DNA of 64,000 nt from Pseudidiomarina planktonica (GTDB taxonomy: Bacteria; Pseudomonadota; Gammaproteobacteria; Enterobacterales; Alteromonadaceae): assembly GCF_900177775.1 (NCBI RefSeq), contig NZ_FXWH01000001.1, forward strand, positions 1,240,001 through 1,304,000, written 5' to 3'. The position numbers and the translations under genes were made by a program. Positions 56,278 through 64,000 of this stretch are shown here, piece after piece (the stretch's first letter is position 1; each line of letters begins with the position of its first letter). The notes beneath the pieces are model-generated. The model was not told the origin of the DNA. It saw only the letters and a program-made list of their open reading frames with translations, and searched no databases.

Positions 56278-56718
56278 ATGCAGTCGGTACAAGTCAGTGA
56301 GTACATGAATCGCCATCCGGTGGTGTTTCATGAAAACATGGCGATTGAAGAGGCTGTTGAGCTGCTGTTAAAAACCGAGCAGCGCGGTGGCCCTGTTGTT
56401 GATGATAAGAAAAAAGTAATAGGTTTTTTGTCGGAGCAGGACTGTCTGGCAACCATGTTGCGCGACACCTATCACAAGGAACAAACAGCTACCGTAGGTG
56501 ACTGTATGTTCCGGGGTGACGTGCTAACAGTTAAGCTGGATGCTGCGGTAATGGATTTGGCGCAAAATATGTCGGCGCATAAACCGAAGATTTACCCGGT
56601 AACCGATTATCAGCATAAACTGGTTGGTATTGTGAGCCGCACCGACATTTTGCGGGCATTAGACATGCATTTGCGTGATAGTTACGATCAGAAAACCAAA
56701 AAGACGAAGTCACGCTGA
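56278..56718 (+). CDS. CBS-domain protein
   Basis: 146 residues composed of two CBS domains in tandem: VSEYMNRHPVVFHENMAIEEAVELLLKTEQRGGPVVDD...GFLSEQDCLATML, then VGDCMFRGDVLTVKLDAAV...YPVTDYQHKLVGIVSRTDILRAL. Such pairs sense adenine nucleotides. The partner or target is unknown. GGAGG precedes the ATG. Confidence 0.9.
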   Translation: MQSVQVSEYMNRHPVVFHENMAIEEAVELLLKTEQRGGPVVDDKKKVIGFLSEQDCLATMLRDTYHKEQTATVGDCMFRGDVLTVKLDAAVMDLAQNMSAHKPKIYPVTDYQHKLVGIVSRTDILRALDMHLRDSYDQKTKKTKSR

Positions 56719-56744
56719 CAGCAAAGTCTTCAACCTGATAAACT

Positions 56745-56771
56745 AGCCTCACTTTTGTGGGGCTTTTTTTT
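56745..56771 (+). terminator. Terminator between CBS gene and hrpA
   Basis: An 8-bp stem AGCCTCAC / GTGGGGCT (one G-T pair) with a TTTT loop and a run of eight T. It ends the CBS transcript and argues against a hrpA start inside it at 56755. Confidence 0.82.
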
Positions 56772-56802
56772 ACCCGGATATTGGCTTAGGAGTAGGTTTC
56801 GT

Positions 56803-59800
56803 TTGAATTCAAGTTCGGAGCAAGATGCCATAGCGTTGGCTCGCCAGCAGCAACAGTTTCATTTGAACTACCCGGAAGAATTACCGGTAGTGCAGCAAAA
56901 AGCCGATATTATGAAGGCGTTGCAGGCACACCAGGTGGTTGTATTAGCGGGCGAAACCGGCTCAGGTAAAACTACCCAGTTGCCGAAATTGTTGTTGGAA
57001 CTTGGTTTTGGTCGCAAGGGCATGATTGGTCACACTCAGCCGCGGCGTTTGGCTGCCCGCAGTGTGGCGCAGCGTATTGCCGACGAAATGAAAGTGGCGT
57101 TAGGTACGGCAGTTGGCTACAAGGTTCGCTTTAGTGATGTAACCGAGCCTCTTACTGCGGTCAAAATCATGACCGACGGCATGCTGCTGGCCGAATTACA
57201 GCAGGACCCGCTGCTGAAAGCCTACGACGCCATTATCATTGATGAAGCTCACGAACGCAGTTTGAACATTGATTTCTTGCTGGGTATTTTGCATCAGTTG
57301 TTGCCGAAGCGGCCCGACTTAAAGCTGGTGATTACCTCAGCAACCATAGAAACCGAACGCTTTTCCAAACATTTTTCCGATGCACCGGTAATAACCGTTA
57401 GCGGCCGTACTTTTCCGGTGGAAACCCGTTATCGCTCGCTGGTGGATGCCAATGGTGGCGAACGCGATGCTATTACCGGCGTAGTTGAGGCGGTATCAGA
57501 GCTTATTGCTGAAGGCCCGGGCGACGTACTTATATTTGCCAGCGGTGAGCGCGAAATACGTGACTATGCCGAAGCGCTGCAGGACGCCAACTTCAGAGAT
57601 CTCGACATACTGCCGCTATTTGCGCGGCTGTCGGCGGCCGATCAGAACCGCGTGTTCCAAAGCCATTCAAAACGCCGGGTGGTGATTGCCACCAACGTGG
57701 CGGAAACCTCACTGACAGTGCCTGGTATTCGCTATGTGGTAGACCCGGGTACAGCGCGTATCAGCCGTTACAGTTACCGCACCAAAGTGCAGCGATTGCC
57801 GATTGAGCCAATTTCGCAAGCCAGTGCCAATCAGCGCAAAGGCCGTTGTGGTCGGGTAGCACCGGGTATTTGTATTCGGTTGTATAGCGAAGATGACTTT
57901 TTAAACCGGCCGGAGTTTACCGACCCGGAAATATTACGCACTAATTTGGCTGCGGTTATTCTACAAATGACGGCCTTGCGTCTTGGTGACATTCGCCGCT
58001 TTCCGTTTATTCAAAAGCCCGATGAACGGTACGTTAAAGACGGCATTAACTTGCTGCAGGAACTGCATGCGCTGAAGCAAACCGGTGGGCAGAAGCAACC
58101 GCGTTTAACTAAAGTTGGCCAGCAGTTGTCGCGTTTACCCTTAGATCCGCGCCTGGGCCGTATGGTGCTGGCTGCAGCTGAATTTGGCTGTGTACAGGAA
58201 GTAGCCGTGATTGTGGCGGCGCTGAGTATTCAGGACCCGCGTGAACGACCACGGGAAGCGCAGCAAAAGGCTGACGAATATCATAAGCGTTATGCCAGTA
58301 AAAACTCAGATTTCGAAAGCTATTTGCTACTGTGGAATCATTTAAAAGAGCAGCAACGGGAGCTTTCCAACAGTCAGTTCCGCAAGTACTGCAAAGAGAA
58401 CATGATTCACTTTATGCGCTTTCGCGAGTGGCAGGACATTTATACCCAGACGCGCCAATCGGCGCGGGAAATGGGGTTGCGGTTGAACCAGGAAACCGCC
58501 GACTATGATTCCATTCATCGGGCTATGCTTACCGGCTTGCTGTCGCATATTGGCCAGAAGCAGGACGATAACAGCTTCCAGGGGGCGCGGCAGAGTAAGT
58601 TCTATATTTTCCCCGGCTCCGGGCTTGCGAAAAAGTCACCCAAATGGGTAATGAGTGCTGAGCTGGTTGAAACCTCGCGCTTATTTGCGCGCATTAATGC
58701 CCGTATTGAGCCTAGTTGGGTGGAGCAGGCGGCTAAGCATCTGGTGAAGCGGAATTACCTGAACCCGCGCTTTGAGAAGAAGCAGGGCAGCGTGGTTGCC
58801 GACGAGCAGGTGACTTTGTTCGGTTTAATTATTGTGCCGCGCCGCAAGGTACAGTTTGGTCCGATAAATCCAACTCAGGCGCGTGAGCTATTTATTCGCG
58901 AAGGTTTAGTGGCTGGCCAGTTACAACGTCAGTTGCCCTTTGTGCAGCACAATCTGAAGCTCATTGGTGCTATTCAGGAGCTGGAAGAGAAATCACGCCG
59001 CCGCGATATTCTGGTAGACGATGAAGCGCTATTTGCTGCCTACGACCGTGATTTACCCGAGAATATTTACAACGAGCAACTGCTTGCGGGCTGGTGGCAT
59101 AAGGCTGCTAAGCAACAACCTGAACTGCTGAAATTCAGCCGCGAAGACTTAATGCAGCAAAGTGCTGATCACGTGACTGAGCGTGATTACCCGGAATTCT
59201 GGCGTCAGGGCAACTTGAAACTGCCGCTTAGTTATAAGTTTGAGCCGACCGAACCAGACGACGGCGTGACGCTTGAAATACCACTGGGGCTGTTAAATCA
59301 GCTGCAAGACGAAGGTTTTATGTGGTTAATTCCGGCGTTGCGTGAAGAGTTGCTGGTGGCCCTAATTAAAAGCCTGCCGAAGAATTACCGCCGTAACTTT
59401 GTTCCTGCGCCCAATTATGCGCAGGCATTAATGGCGTCTATAGAGCCTTTTGAAAAGCCATTATTACAGGCGATTACTGAACACCTGCGCCGTATGAGTG
59501 GCGTTGAGATTCCCGCTGATGCCTGGCAGCTTGAGCAAGTGCCTGTGCATTTGCGCATGAACTTTCGGGTTAGTGGCAATAAAGGCCAGGTGTTGGCGCA
59601 GGGGCGAAACCTGACCGCCATACAAGAACAGTTAAGCGGGAAAGTAACAGAAACCATTGCTGCCAGTGTGGGTGATGAGCTGCAACAAACCCAGCTAACC
59701 AGTTGGAGCTTTGGTGAGTTACCGGAACGCGTAACCCAGCGGCAGGGCGCGTTTGAATTGCAGGCCTTCCCGGCATTGGTGGATCAGGGCAAAGACGTAG

Positions 59801-60540
59801 CTCTGGAAATGTTTGATACCCCCGAAGCGGCCGCACATGCGCACCAGTATGGTTTGCGTAAGCTGGTATTGCTGAATGCGCCGTCACCGGTGAAACATTT
59901 GCAGCAAAGCCTGTCGAACAAAGCTAAGCTGGCTATGTACTTCAACCCCTGGGGCAAAGTAGATGCGTTGATTGATGACTGCGTGGCTGCTGCTATTGAC
60001 CATTTAATTGCTGAATTAACGATTCGCACTGAAGAAGACTTTCTGGCGGCGCTGGAGCAGGTGAAAGGGCAGTTGAATGCTCAGGTTGAACGCATTGCTG
60101 GTATTGTTGAAACCGTGCTGCTGCGGCACAACGCCATTCAAAAACGATTGAAAGGCAAGTTACCGCTGGATCAAATTCAAGCCCATGGTGACATGAAGCA
60201 GCAGCTTGAAGCCTTGGTGTATCCGGGGTTTGTTAGTCGCACCAGTGCTGCACGACTGGAAGATTTGCCACGTTACTTACAGGCCATTGAACGCCGTTTG
60301 GAAAAACTACCGGTAGATCCGAATAAGGATCGGTTGGCGATGCTGGCGCTGGAAAAGCTGGGCGCTGATTATCAGGCTTGTGTGGGTAAATATAAAAAGT
60401 CGGAACAAATACCCAAAGCGTTGGCGGAAGTACGCTGGATGCTGGAAGAGTTACGGGTAAGCTTGTTCGCACAAACTCTGAAAACGCGTTACCCGGTTTC
60501 CGAAAAGCGAATACAGCAGGCGCTGGCTGAGTTTAAATAA
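56803..60540 (+). CDS. hrpA: ATP-dependent RNA helicase HrpA (DEAH box)
   Basis: About 1245 residues from a TTG at 56803, supported by AGGAG ten bases upstream; the open frame begins at a TTG within the terminator hairpin (56755), which is unlikely. The helicase core has GETGSGKT, QPRRLAARSVA, DEAHERS, SATI, NVAETSLTVPGI and QRKGRCGR. The HA2/OB region and the long C-terminal HrpA-specific domain follow. It is involved in mRNA processing and ribosome rescue in E. coli. It is the largest gene in the window. Confidence 0.96.
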   Translation: MNSSSEQDAIALARQQQQFHLNYPEELPVVQQKADIMKALQAHQVVVLAGETGSGKTTQLPKLLLELGFGRKGMIGHTQPRRLAARSVAQRIADEMKVALGTAVGYKVRFSDVTEPLTAVKIMTDGMLLAELQQDPLLKAYDAIIIDEAHERSLNIDFLLGILHQLLPKRPDLKLVITSATIETERFSKHFSDAPVITVSGRTFPVETRYRSLVDANGGERDAITGVVEAVSELIAEGPGDVLIFASGEREIRDYAEALQDANFRDLDILPLFARLSAADQNRVFQSHSKRRVVIATNVAETSLTVPGIRYVVDPGTARISRYSYRTKVQRLPIEPISQASANQRKGRCGRVAPGICIRLYSEDDFLNRPEFTDPEILRTNLAAVILQMTALRLGDIRRFPFIQKPDERYVKDGINLLQELHALKQTGGQKQPRLTKVGQQLSRLPLDPRLGRMVLAAAEFGCVQEVAVIVAALSIQDPRERPREAQQKADEYHKRYASKNSDFESYLLLWNHLKEQQRELSNSQFRKYCKENMIHFMRFREWQDIYTQTRQSAREMGLRLNQETADYDSIHRAMLTGLLSHIGQKQDDNSFQGARQSKFYIFPGSGLAKKSPKWVMSAELVETSRLFARINARIEPSWVEQAAKHLVKRNYLNPRFEKKQGSVVADEQVTLFGLIIVPRRKVQFGPINPTQARELFIREGLVAGQLQRQLPFVQHNLKLIGAIQELEEKSRRRDILVDDEALFAAYDRDLPENIYNEQLLAGWWHKAAKQQPELLKFSREDLMQQSADHVTERDYPEFWRQGNLKLPLSYKFEPTEPDDGVTLEIPLGLLNQLQDEGFMWLIPALREELLVALIKSLPKNYRRNFVPAPNYAQALMASIEPFEKPLLQAITEHLRRMSGVEIPADAWQLEQVPVHLRMNFRVSGNKGQVLAQGRNLTAIQEQLSGKVTETIAASVGDELQQTQLTSWSFGELPERVTQRQGAFELQAFPALVDQGKDVALEMFDTPEAAAHAHQYGLRKLVLLNAPSPVKHLQQSLSNKAKLAMYFNPWGKVDALIDDCVAAAIDHLIAELTIRTEEDFLAALEQVKGQLNAQVERIAGIVETVLLRHNAIQKRLKGKLPLDQIQAHGDMKQQLEALVYPGFVSRTSAARLEDLPRYLQAIERRLEKLPVDPNKDRLAMLALEKLGADYQACVGKYKKSEQIPKALAEVRWMLEELRVSLFAQTLKTRYPVSEKRIQQALAEFK

Positions 60541-60560
60541 ATCGTGAAAAGCAGAATTGA

Positions 60561-60594
60561 AAAAGCCGCAGTCACCAGGTGATTGCGGCTTTTA
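60561..60594. terminator. Terminator between hrpA and grxA
   Basis: Stem AAAAGCCGCAGTCAC / GTGATTGCGGCTTTT with one G-T pair and a 3-base loop. It can act for both convergent genes. Confidence 0.9.
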
Positions 60595-60613
60595 TCGTTA
60601 ATAAGCTGTAACT

Positions 60614-60880
60614 TTACGCAGCTGACAAGCCTAAGTTCGCACGAGCATAAGCTTCAAACTCAGTGCAGCCGCCAATGTGCTCTTCGTCCACGAAGATTTG
60701 CGGTACGGTTTCTACTGGCTTACCAACGGTTTTTTCCAGGTCGGCTTTGCTAATACCTTCAGCGTGAATATCAATGTAGCGAAAATCAAAATCTTCGCGA
60801 TCCGCTTTTAACGTTTCAGCAATGTTCTTTGCGCGTACGCAAAATGGGCACGCTGGACGACCAAAAATAACTGTAAACAT
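60614..60880 (-). CDS. grxA: Glutaredoxin 1 (GrxA)
   Basis: 88 residues. The redox motif CPFC is at 11-14 and the family part KPVETVPQIFVDEEHIGGCTEFEAYA is present. E. coli Grx1 has Tyr where this protein has an extra Cys (GGCTEF). It reduces ribonucleotide reductase and other disulphides with glutathione. It lies 125 bases after yfaE in the direction of transcription, next to the enzyme it serves. Confidence 0.93.
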   Translation of the reverse strand: MFTVIFGRPACPFCVRAKNIAETLKADREDFDFRYIDIHAEGISKADLEKTVGKPVETVPQIFVDEEHIGGCTEFEAYARANLGLSAA

Positions 60881-61005
60881 GAATACTCCCGTTAGTTAAA
60901 CGACTGGGTGTTTAAAGATAAGATGACACTATTGTCGTACATTCGCGGCAAAATTGGAAATGGCAAAATACGATGTGCCTTATCGGAATAACCGATAACA
61001 GCTCG

Positions 61006-61278
61006 TTAGTGTTCAATATCCAAATCAGAAGCCGGCACGCAGCAGCAGGGTAGAATATCGCCCGAACGAACAAAGGCCAGCGGTTCATTTATATAGGTAA
61101 CTTCGCCGCTTTTGAGTTTGGTACGGCAAGCCCCGCAGAAACCATTGCGACAATGATAGTGAACTTCAACCTGTTCTTTTTCCAACGCATCAAGCAGGGT
61201 ACCCTGACTACCGTCAGTTGAAGCAGAAACGGTCAGCTCGCGCTGACCGTTTACTTTCACTTTAAAAGTGTCGCTCAT
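61006..61278 (-). CDS. yfaE: YfaE-type 2Fe-2S ferredoxin for ribonucleotide reductase
   Basis: 90 residues of a plant-type ferredoxin. Cys43, Cys48 and Cys51 (CRNGFCGAC) and one of Cys78-80 would bind the 2Fe-2S cluster. In E. coli YfaE helps regenerate the diferric-tyrosyl cofactor of NrdB. It starts six bases after the nrdB stop in the same operon. Confidence 0.94.
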   Translation of the reverse strand: MSDTFKVKVNGQRELTVSASTDGSQGTLLDALEKEQVEVHYHCRNGFCGACRTKLKSGEVTYINEPLAFVRSGDILPCCCVPASDLDIEH

Positions 61279-61284
61279 GATTCG

Positions 61285-62415
61285 TTATAGCTCGAAGTCA
61301 CCTAAATCAGACGCACTCACTTCACTGTCAATTTGACCGACTAGATAGGAGCTGATTTCGGCTTCTTGTGGTGCTACCTGCACGTTATCTGATACCAGAT
61401 ATTTGTTCATCCACGGCAGTGGGTTGCTGCGCTGATCAAACGGCGCGTCAAAGCCAATGGCTTCCATACGCAGGTTGGCAATGTACTCAACGTACTGACA
61501 TAACATGCTTTCGTTCAGGCCAATCATAGAGCCGTCTTTAAACAAGTAGTGCGCCCATTGTTTTTCCTGCTCAACGGCTTTCATGAAAATAGCTAAAGCT
61601 TCTTCACGTAACTCTTCGGAAATTTCTTTCATTTCCGGGTCGTCTTCGCCGTACTGCCATAAGTTCAGAATGTGTTGTGTAGAAACCAGATGCAGGTTCT
61701 CGTCACGCGCAATCAGGCGGATAATTTTAGAATTACCTTCCATCATTTCGCGCTCTGCAAAAGCAAAAGTACAGGCAAAGCTCACGTAAAAGCGAATCGC
61801 TTCCAGCGCGTTCACTGAGTTAATGCACAGGAACAGCTTTTTCTTTAGCTCACGCTGATTAATCAAGTAGGTTTTGCCGTCTACTTCAATTTCACCTTCA
61901 CCGTGGGTTTGCCACAGTTGGGTGTGGAAAATCAGGTCATCGTAGTACTGCGAAATGTCGTTCGCACGAACCTGAATTTCGCGGTTAATCACGATGTCGT
62001 CAAACACTTCACTCGGGTCGGTAAACAGGTTACGCAGAATGTGCGTGTACGAACGCGAGTGAATAGTTTCAAAGAATGACCAGGTTTCTATCCAGGTTTC
62101 CAGTTCCGGCAACGATACTATTGGCAGCAGGGCAATGTTGGGGCTACGGCCCTGCACCGAATCCAGCAGTGTTTGGTATTTCAGATTGGAAATAAAGATA
62201 TGCTTTTCGCTAGCTGTCATGGCGTTGAAATCAACGCGGTCGCGGCTAACGTCAACTTCTTCCGGGCGCCAGAAAAAGCTGATTTGCTTCTCGATAAGTT
62301 TCTCGAAAATACTGTGCTTTTGCTGATCATACCGCGCAACACTCACCGAGTTACCGAAGAACATAGGTTCGGTAAGCGGGTTGGTATGATTCTGGTTAAA
62401 CGTTGAATAAGACAT
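61285..62415 (-). CDS. nrdB: Class Ia ribonucleotide reductase, beta subunit
   Basis: 376 residues, identical in length to E. coli NrdB. The metal ligands are Asp85, Glu116, His119, Glu205, Glu239 and His242 (one more than E. coli mature numbering), and the radical tyrosine is Tyr123 in HSRSYTH. The C-terminal tail [10 protein letters not shown] is the NrdA-binding peptide. It supplies the radical for aerobic dNTP synthesis. It is preceded by nrdA with a 20-base gap. Confidence 0.98.
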   Translation of the reverse strand: MSYSTFNQNHTNPLTEPMFFGNSVSVARYDQQKHSIFEKLIEKQISFFWRPEEVDVSRDRVDFNAMTASEKHIFISNLKYQTLLDSVQGRSPNIALLPIVSLPELETWIETWSFFETIHSRSYTHILRNLFTDPSEVFDDIVINREIQVRANDISQYYDDLIFHTQLWQTHGEGEIEVDGKTYLINQRELKKKLFLCINSVNALEAIRFYVSFACTFAFAEREMMEGNSKIIRLIARDENLHLVSTQHILNLWQYGEDDPEMKEISEELREEALAIFMKAVEQEKQWAHYLFKDGSMIGLNESMLCQYVEYIANLRMEAIGFDAPFDQRSNPLPWMNKYLVSDNVQVAPQEAEISSYLVGQIDSEVSASDLGDFEL

Positions 62416-62435
62416 AAATTACACTTCGCCTATTG

Positions 62436-64000
62436 TTATATTTTGCATGCGCCGCCAGCACAATCATCATCGTCTTCGATAATGGCTACTGTTGCGGCTT
62501 GAGTTGCTGGCGTACTTTCCGGGTTTGCTACCCGAGCTTTCAAGTCGTTTTGGCTATCAGACGCACCGTCGCGGGTATTGTGATAGTACATGGTTTTAAT
62601 ACCGAGCTTGTAGCCGTACAGCAGATCTTGCAGCAGCTGTTTCATCGGCACTTTGCCACCTTCGAACTTGCTCGGGTCGTAGTTGGTATTGGCAGAAATA
62701 GTTTGGTCTACAAACTTCTGCATAATGCCAACTAATTCTAAATAGCCTTTGTTGTTCGGAATAGACCACAGCAGTTCGTATTGATCTTTTAAGCGCTCAT
62801 ATTCCGGTACTACCTGACGGGTGACGCCGTCTTTGGAAGCTTTCACACTGATATGTCCGCGTGGCGGCTCAATACCGTTAGTGGCATTGGATATCTGCGA
62901 TGACGTTTCCGAAGGCATCAGCGCTGACAGGGTAGAGTTACGCATGCCGTGTTCTTTAATATCGGCGCGCAGTTTGTCCCAATCCAGTTGCAGTGCTTCG
63001 TTACATACCGCATCCAAATCTTTCTTATAGGTGTCAATTGGCATGACGCCTTTGTAATACGTAGTTTCATTAAATTTCGGGCAAGCGCCACGTTCTTTCG
63101 CCAGTTCCATGGAAGCTTTCATCAGGTAGTACTGAATCGCTTCAAAGGTTTGGTGAACCAGGCCGTTGGCTGAACCATCAGAGTACTTCACGCCATGCTT
63201 GGCCAGGTAATAAGCGAAGTTGATAACGCCAATGCCTAAGGTACGACGGCCCATAGAGGCGTTTTTAGCCGCTGGTACCGGGTATTCCTGATAATCGAGC
63301 AGGCTATCAAGTGCGCGAACTGCCAATTCAGCTAAGCCTTCAAAGTCTTCCAGCTTCTCGATGGCACCTAAGTTGAACGCCGACAACGTACATAAGGCAA
63401 TTTCACCTTCTTCGTCGTTTACATGGCGCAGTGGCTTGGTTGGCAGGGCAATTTCAAGACACAAATTGCTTTGACGAACCGGTGCCAGCTTAGGATCGAA
63501 CGGGCTGTGCGTGTTGCAATGGTCAACGTTCTGCAGGTAAATACGGCCAGTACTGGCACGTTCCTGCATAAATAAACCAAACAGCTCAATGGCTTTAATA
63601 CGTTTCTTACGAATGCTTTCGTCGTTTTCGTACTGAATGTACAAACGTTCGAACTCGTTTTGATCAGCGAAGAAAGCGTCGTACAAACCAGGCACGTCAG
63701 AAGGACTAAACAAAGTAATGTAGTCGTCTTTCACCAGACGTTGATACATAACGCGGTTGAACTGCACACCGTAGTCAAGGTGGCGTACGCGGTTTTCTTC
63801 AACACCGCGGTTGTTCTTCAGCACCAACAGGTTTTCAATTTCCAAGTGCCACAGCGGGTAGAACAGGGTGGCTGCGCCGCCACGAACACCGCCTTGCGAA
63901 CAGCTTTTAACCGCTGTTTGGAAGTATTTATAGAAGGGAATACAACCGGTGTGGAAAGCTTCGCCGTTGCGAATAGGGCTGCCCAGGGCGCGGATGTTAC
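62436..64000 (-). CDS. nrdA: Class Ia ribonucleotide reductase, alpha subunit (N-terminus outside window)
   Basis: The frame stays open to the right edge, so about 521 C-terminal residues of a roughly 760-residue protein are visible. The edge part reads NIRALGSPIRNGEAFHTGCIPFYKYFQTAVKSCSQGGVRGGA, as in E. coli NrdA. Active-site motifs NLCLEIALPTKP (Cys and Glu) and the C-terminal redox pair CAGGAC are intact. It reduces ribonucleoside diphosphates with NrdB. The N-terminal allosteric cone and promoter lie beyond the window. Confidence 0.98.
   Translation of the reverse strand, partial: NIRALGSPIRNGEAFHTGCIPFYKYFQTAVKSCSQGGVRGGAATLFYPLWHLEIENLLVLKNNRGVEENRVRHLDYGVQFNRVMYQRLVKDDYITLFSPSDVPGLYDAFFADQNEFERLYIQYENDESIRKKRIKAIELFGLFMQERASTGRIYLQNVDHCNTHSPFDPKLAPVRQSNLCLEIALPTKPLRHVNDEEGEIALCTLSAFNLGAIEKLEDFEGLAELAVRALDSLLDYQEYPVPAAKNASMGRRTLGIGVINFAYYLAKHGVKYSDGSANGLVHQTFEAIQYYLMKASMELAKERGACPKFNETTYYKGVMPIDTYKKDLDAVCNEALQLDWDKLRADIKEHGMRNSTLSALMPSETSSQISNATNGIEPPRGHISVKASKDGVTRQVVPEYERLKDQYELLWSIPNNKGYLELVGIMQKFVDQTISANTNYDPSKFEGGKVPMKQLLQDLLYGYKLGIKTMYYHNTRDGASDSQNDLKARVANPESTPATQAATVAIIEDDDDCAGGACKI

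Noticed and set aside
56755-56802. N-terminal extension of HrpA from a TTG at 56755
   Set aside because: The codon lies in the terminator hairpin of the CBS gene and has no ribosome-binding site.
60920-60960. NrdR box before grxA (ACACTATTGTC)
   Set aside because: Only one half resembles the NrdR consensus and no second box at the usual spacing is present.
60980-60998. TTATCGG/CCGATAA hairpin after yfaE as a terminator
   Set aside because: No T-run follows on the minus strand; it may be just a short palindrome.

Overview
The window is chromosomal DNA of a gammaproteobacterium. The gene set (thrS-infC-rpmI-rplT-pheST-ihfA, cmoM, ybgI, sbcB, hrpA, grxA, nrdAB-yfaE), the TonB receptor and phytase, the H1-like protein and the DUF1329/YCF48/RND transport genes suggest a marine Alteromonadales-type bacterium, perhaps Idiomarinaceae. 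The genus-level guess is inference from gene content only.

Layout. 1-4.45 kb: a phosphorus-scavenging block (end of a TonB-dependent receptor, a beta-propeller phytase lipoprotein, and a convergent secreted purple-acid-phosphatase-like enzyme). 4.5-9.7 kb: small accessory genes (SdpI-like and other membrane proteins, secreted alpha/beta hydrolase, Xre regulator with membrane segments, cupin, thioredoxin-like), with cassette-like junctions near 8.43 and 8.85 kb. 9.7-16.6 kb: an AT-rich nuclease/ATPase island (HNH protein, large PD-(D/E)XK protein, zinc-ribbon membrane protein, PHP-ATPase of TrlF type with altered PHP ligands, membrane-anchored helical protein). It ends at the 3' side of a tRNA-Val(GAC) gene, and no integrase is visible.

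16.9-24.4 kb: permease of the SO_0444/DUF318 type, a VWA/MoxR pair, a DUF3080 lipoprotein, riboflavin synthase, small membrane proteins and an EamA exporter. 24.5-31.5 kb: the translation operon thrS-infC-rpmI-rplT, then pheST-ihfA. infC starts with AUU.

31.6-42.2 kb: an ECF sigma factor with a ChrR-type zinc/cupin anti-sigma, a LON-domain protein, and a long divergent operon (DUF523/DUF1722, photolyase, NTF2-like, SDR, FAD oxidoreductase, DUF1365, cyclopropane-fatty-acid synthase, DUF2878, chalcone-isomerase-like, DUF3833). Matching promoter-like motifs (GATCC/GAACC, 16-17 bp, CGTA) precede the sigma gene, the LON gene and the long operon. This suggests one singlet-oxygen/photo-oxidative stress regulon that repairs DNA and modifies membrane lipids.

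42.3-46.6 kb: KOW-like small protein, H1-like protein, ybgI-cmoM-lipid kinase and a beta-hydroxyacid dehydrogenase. 46.6-51.9 kb: DUF1329, YCF48-like and RND/MMPL transporter genes. 51.9-60.6 kb: GMC oxidoreductase, sbcB, secreted isoaspartyl peptidase, CBS protein and hrpA. 60.6-64 kb: grxA, yfaE, nrdB and the 3' part of nrdA, the aerobic class Ia ribonucleotide reductase set, running off the right edge.
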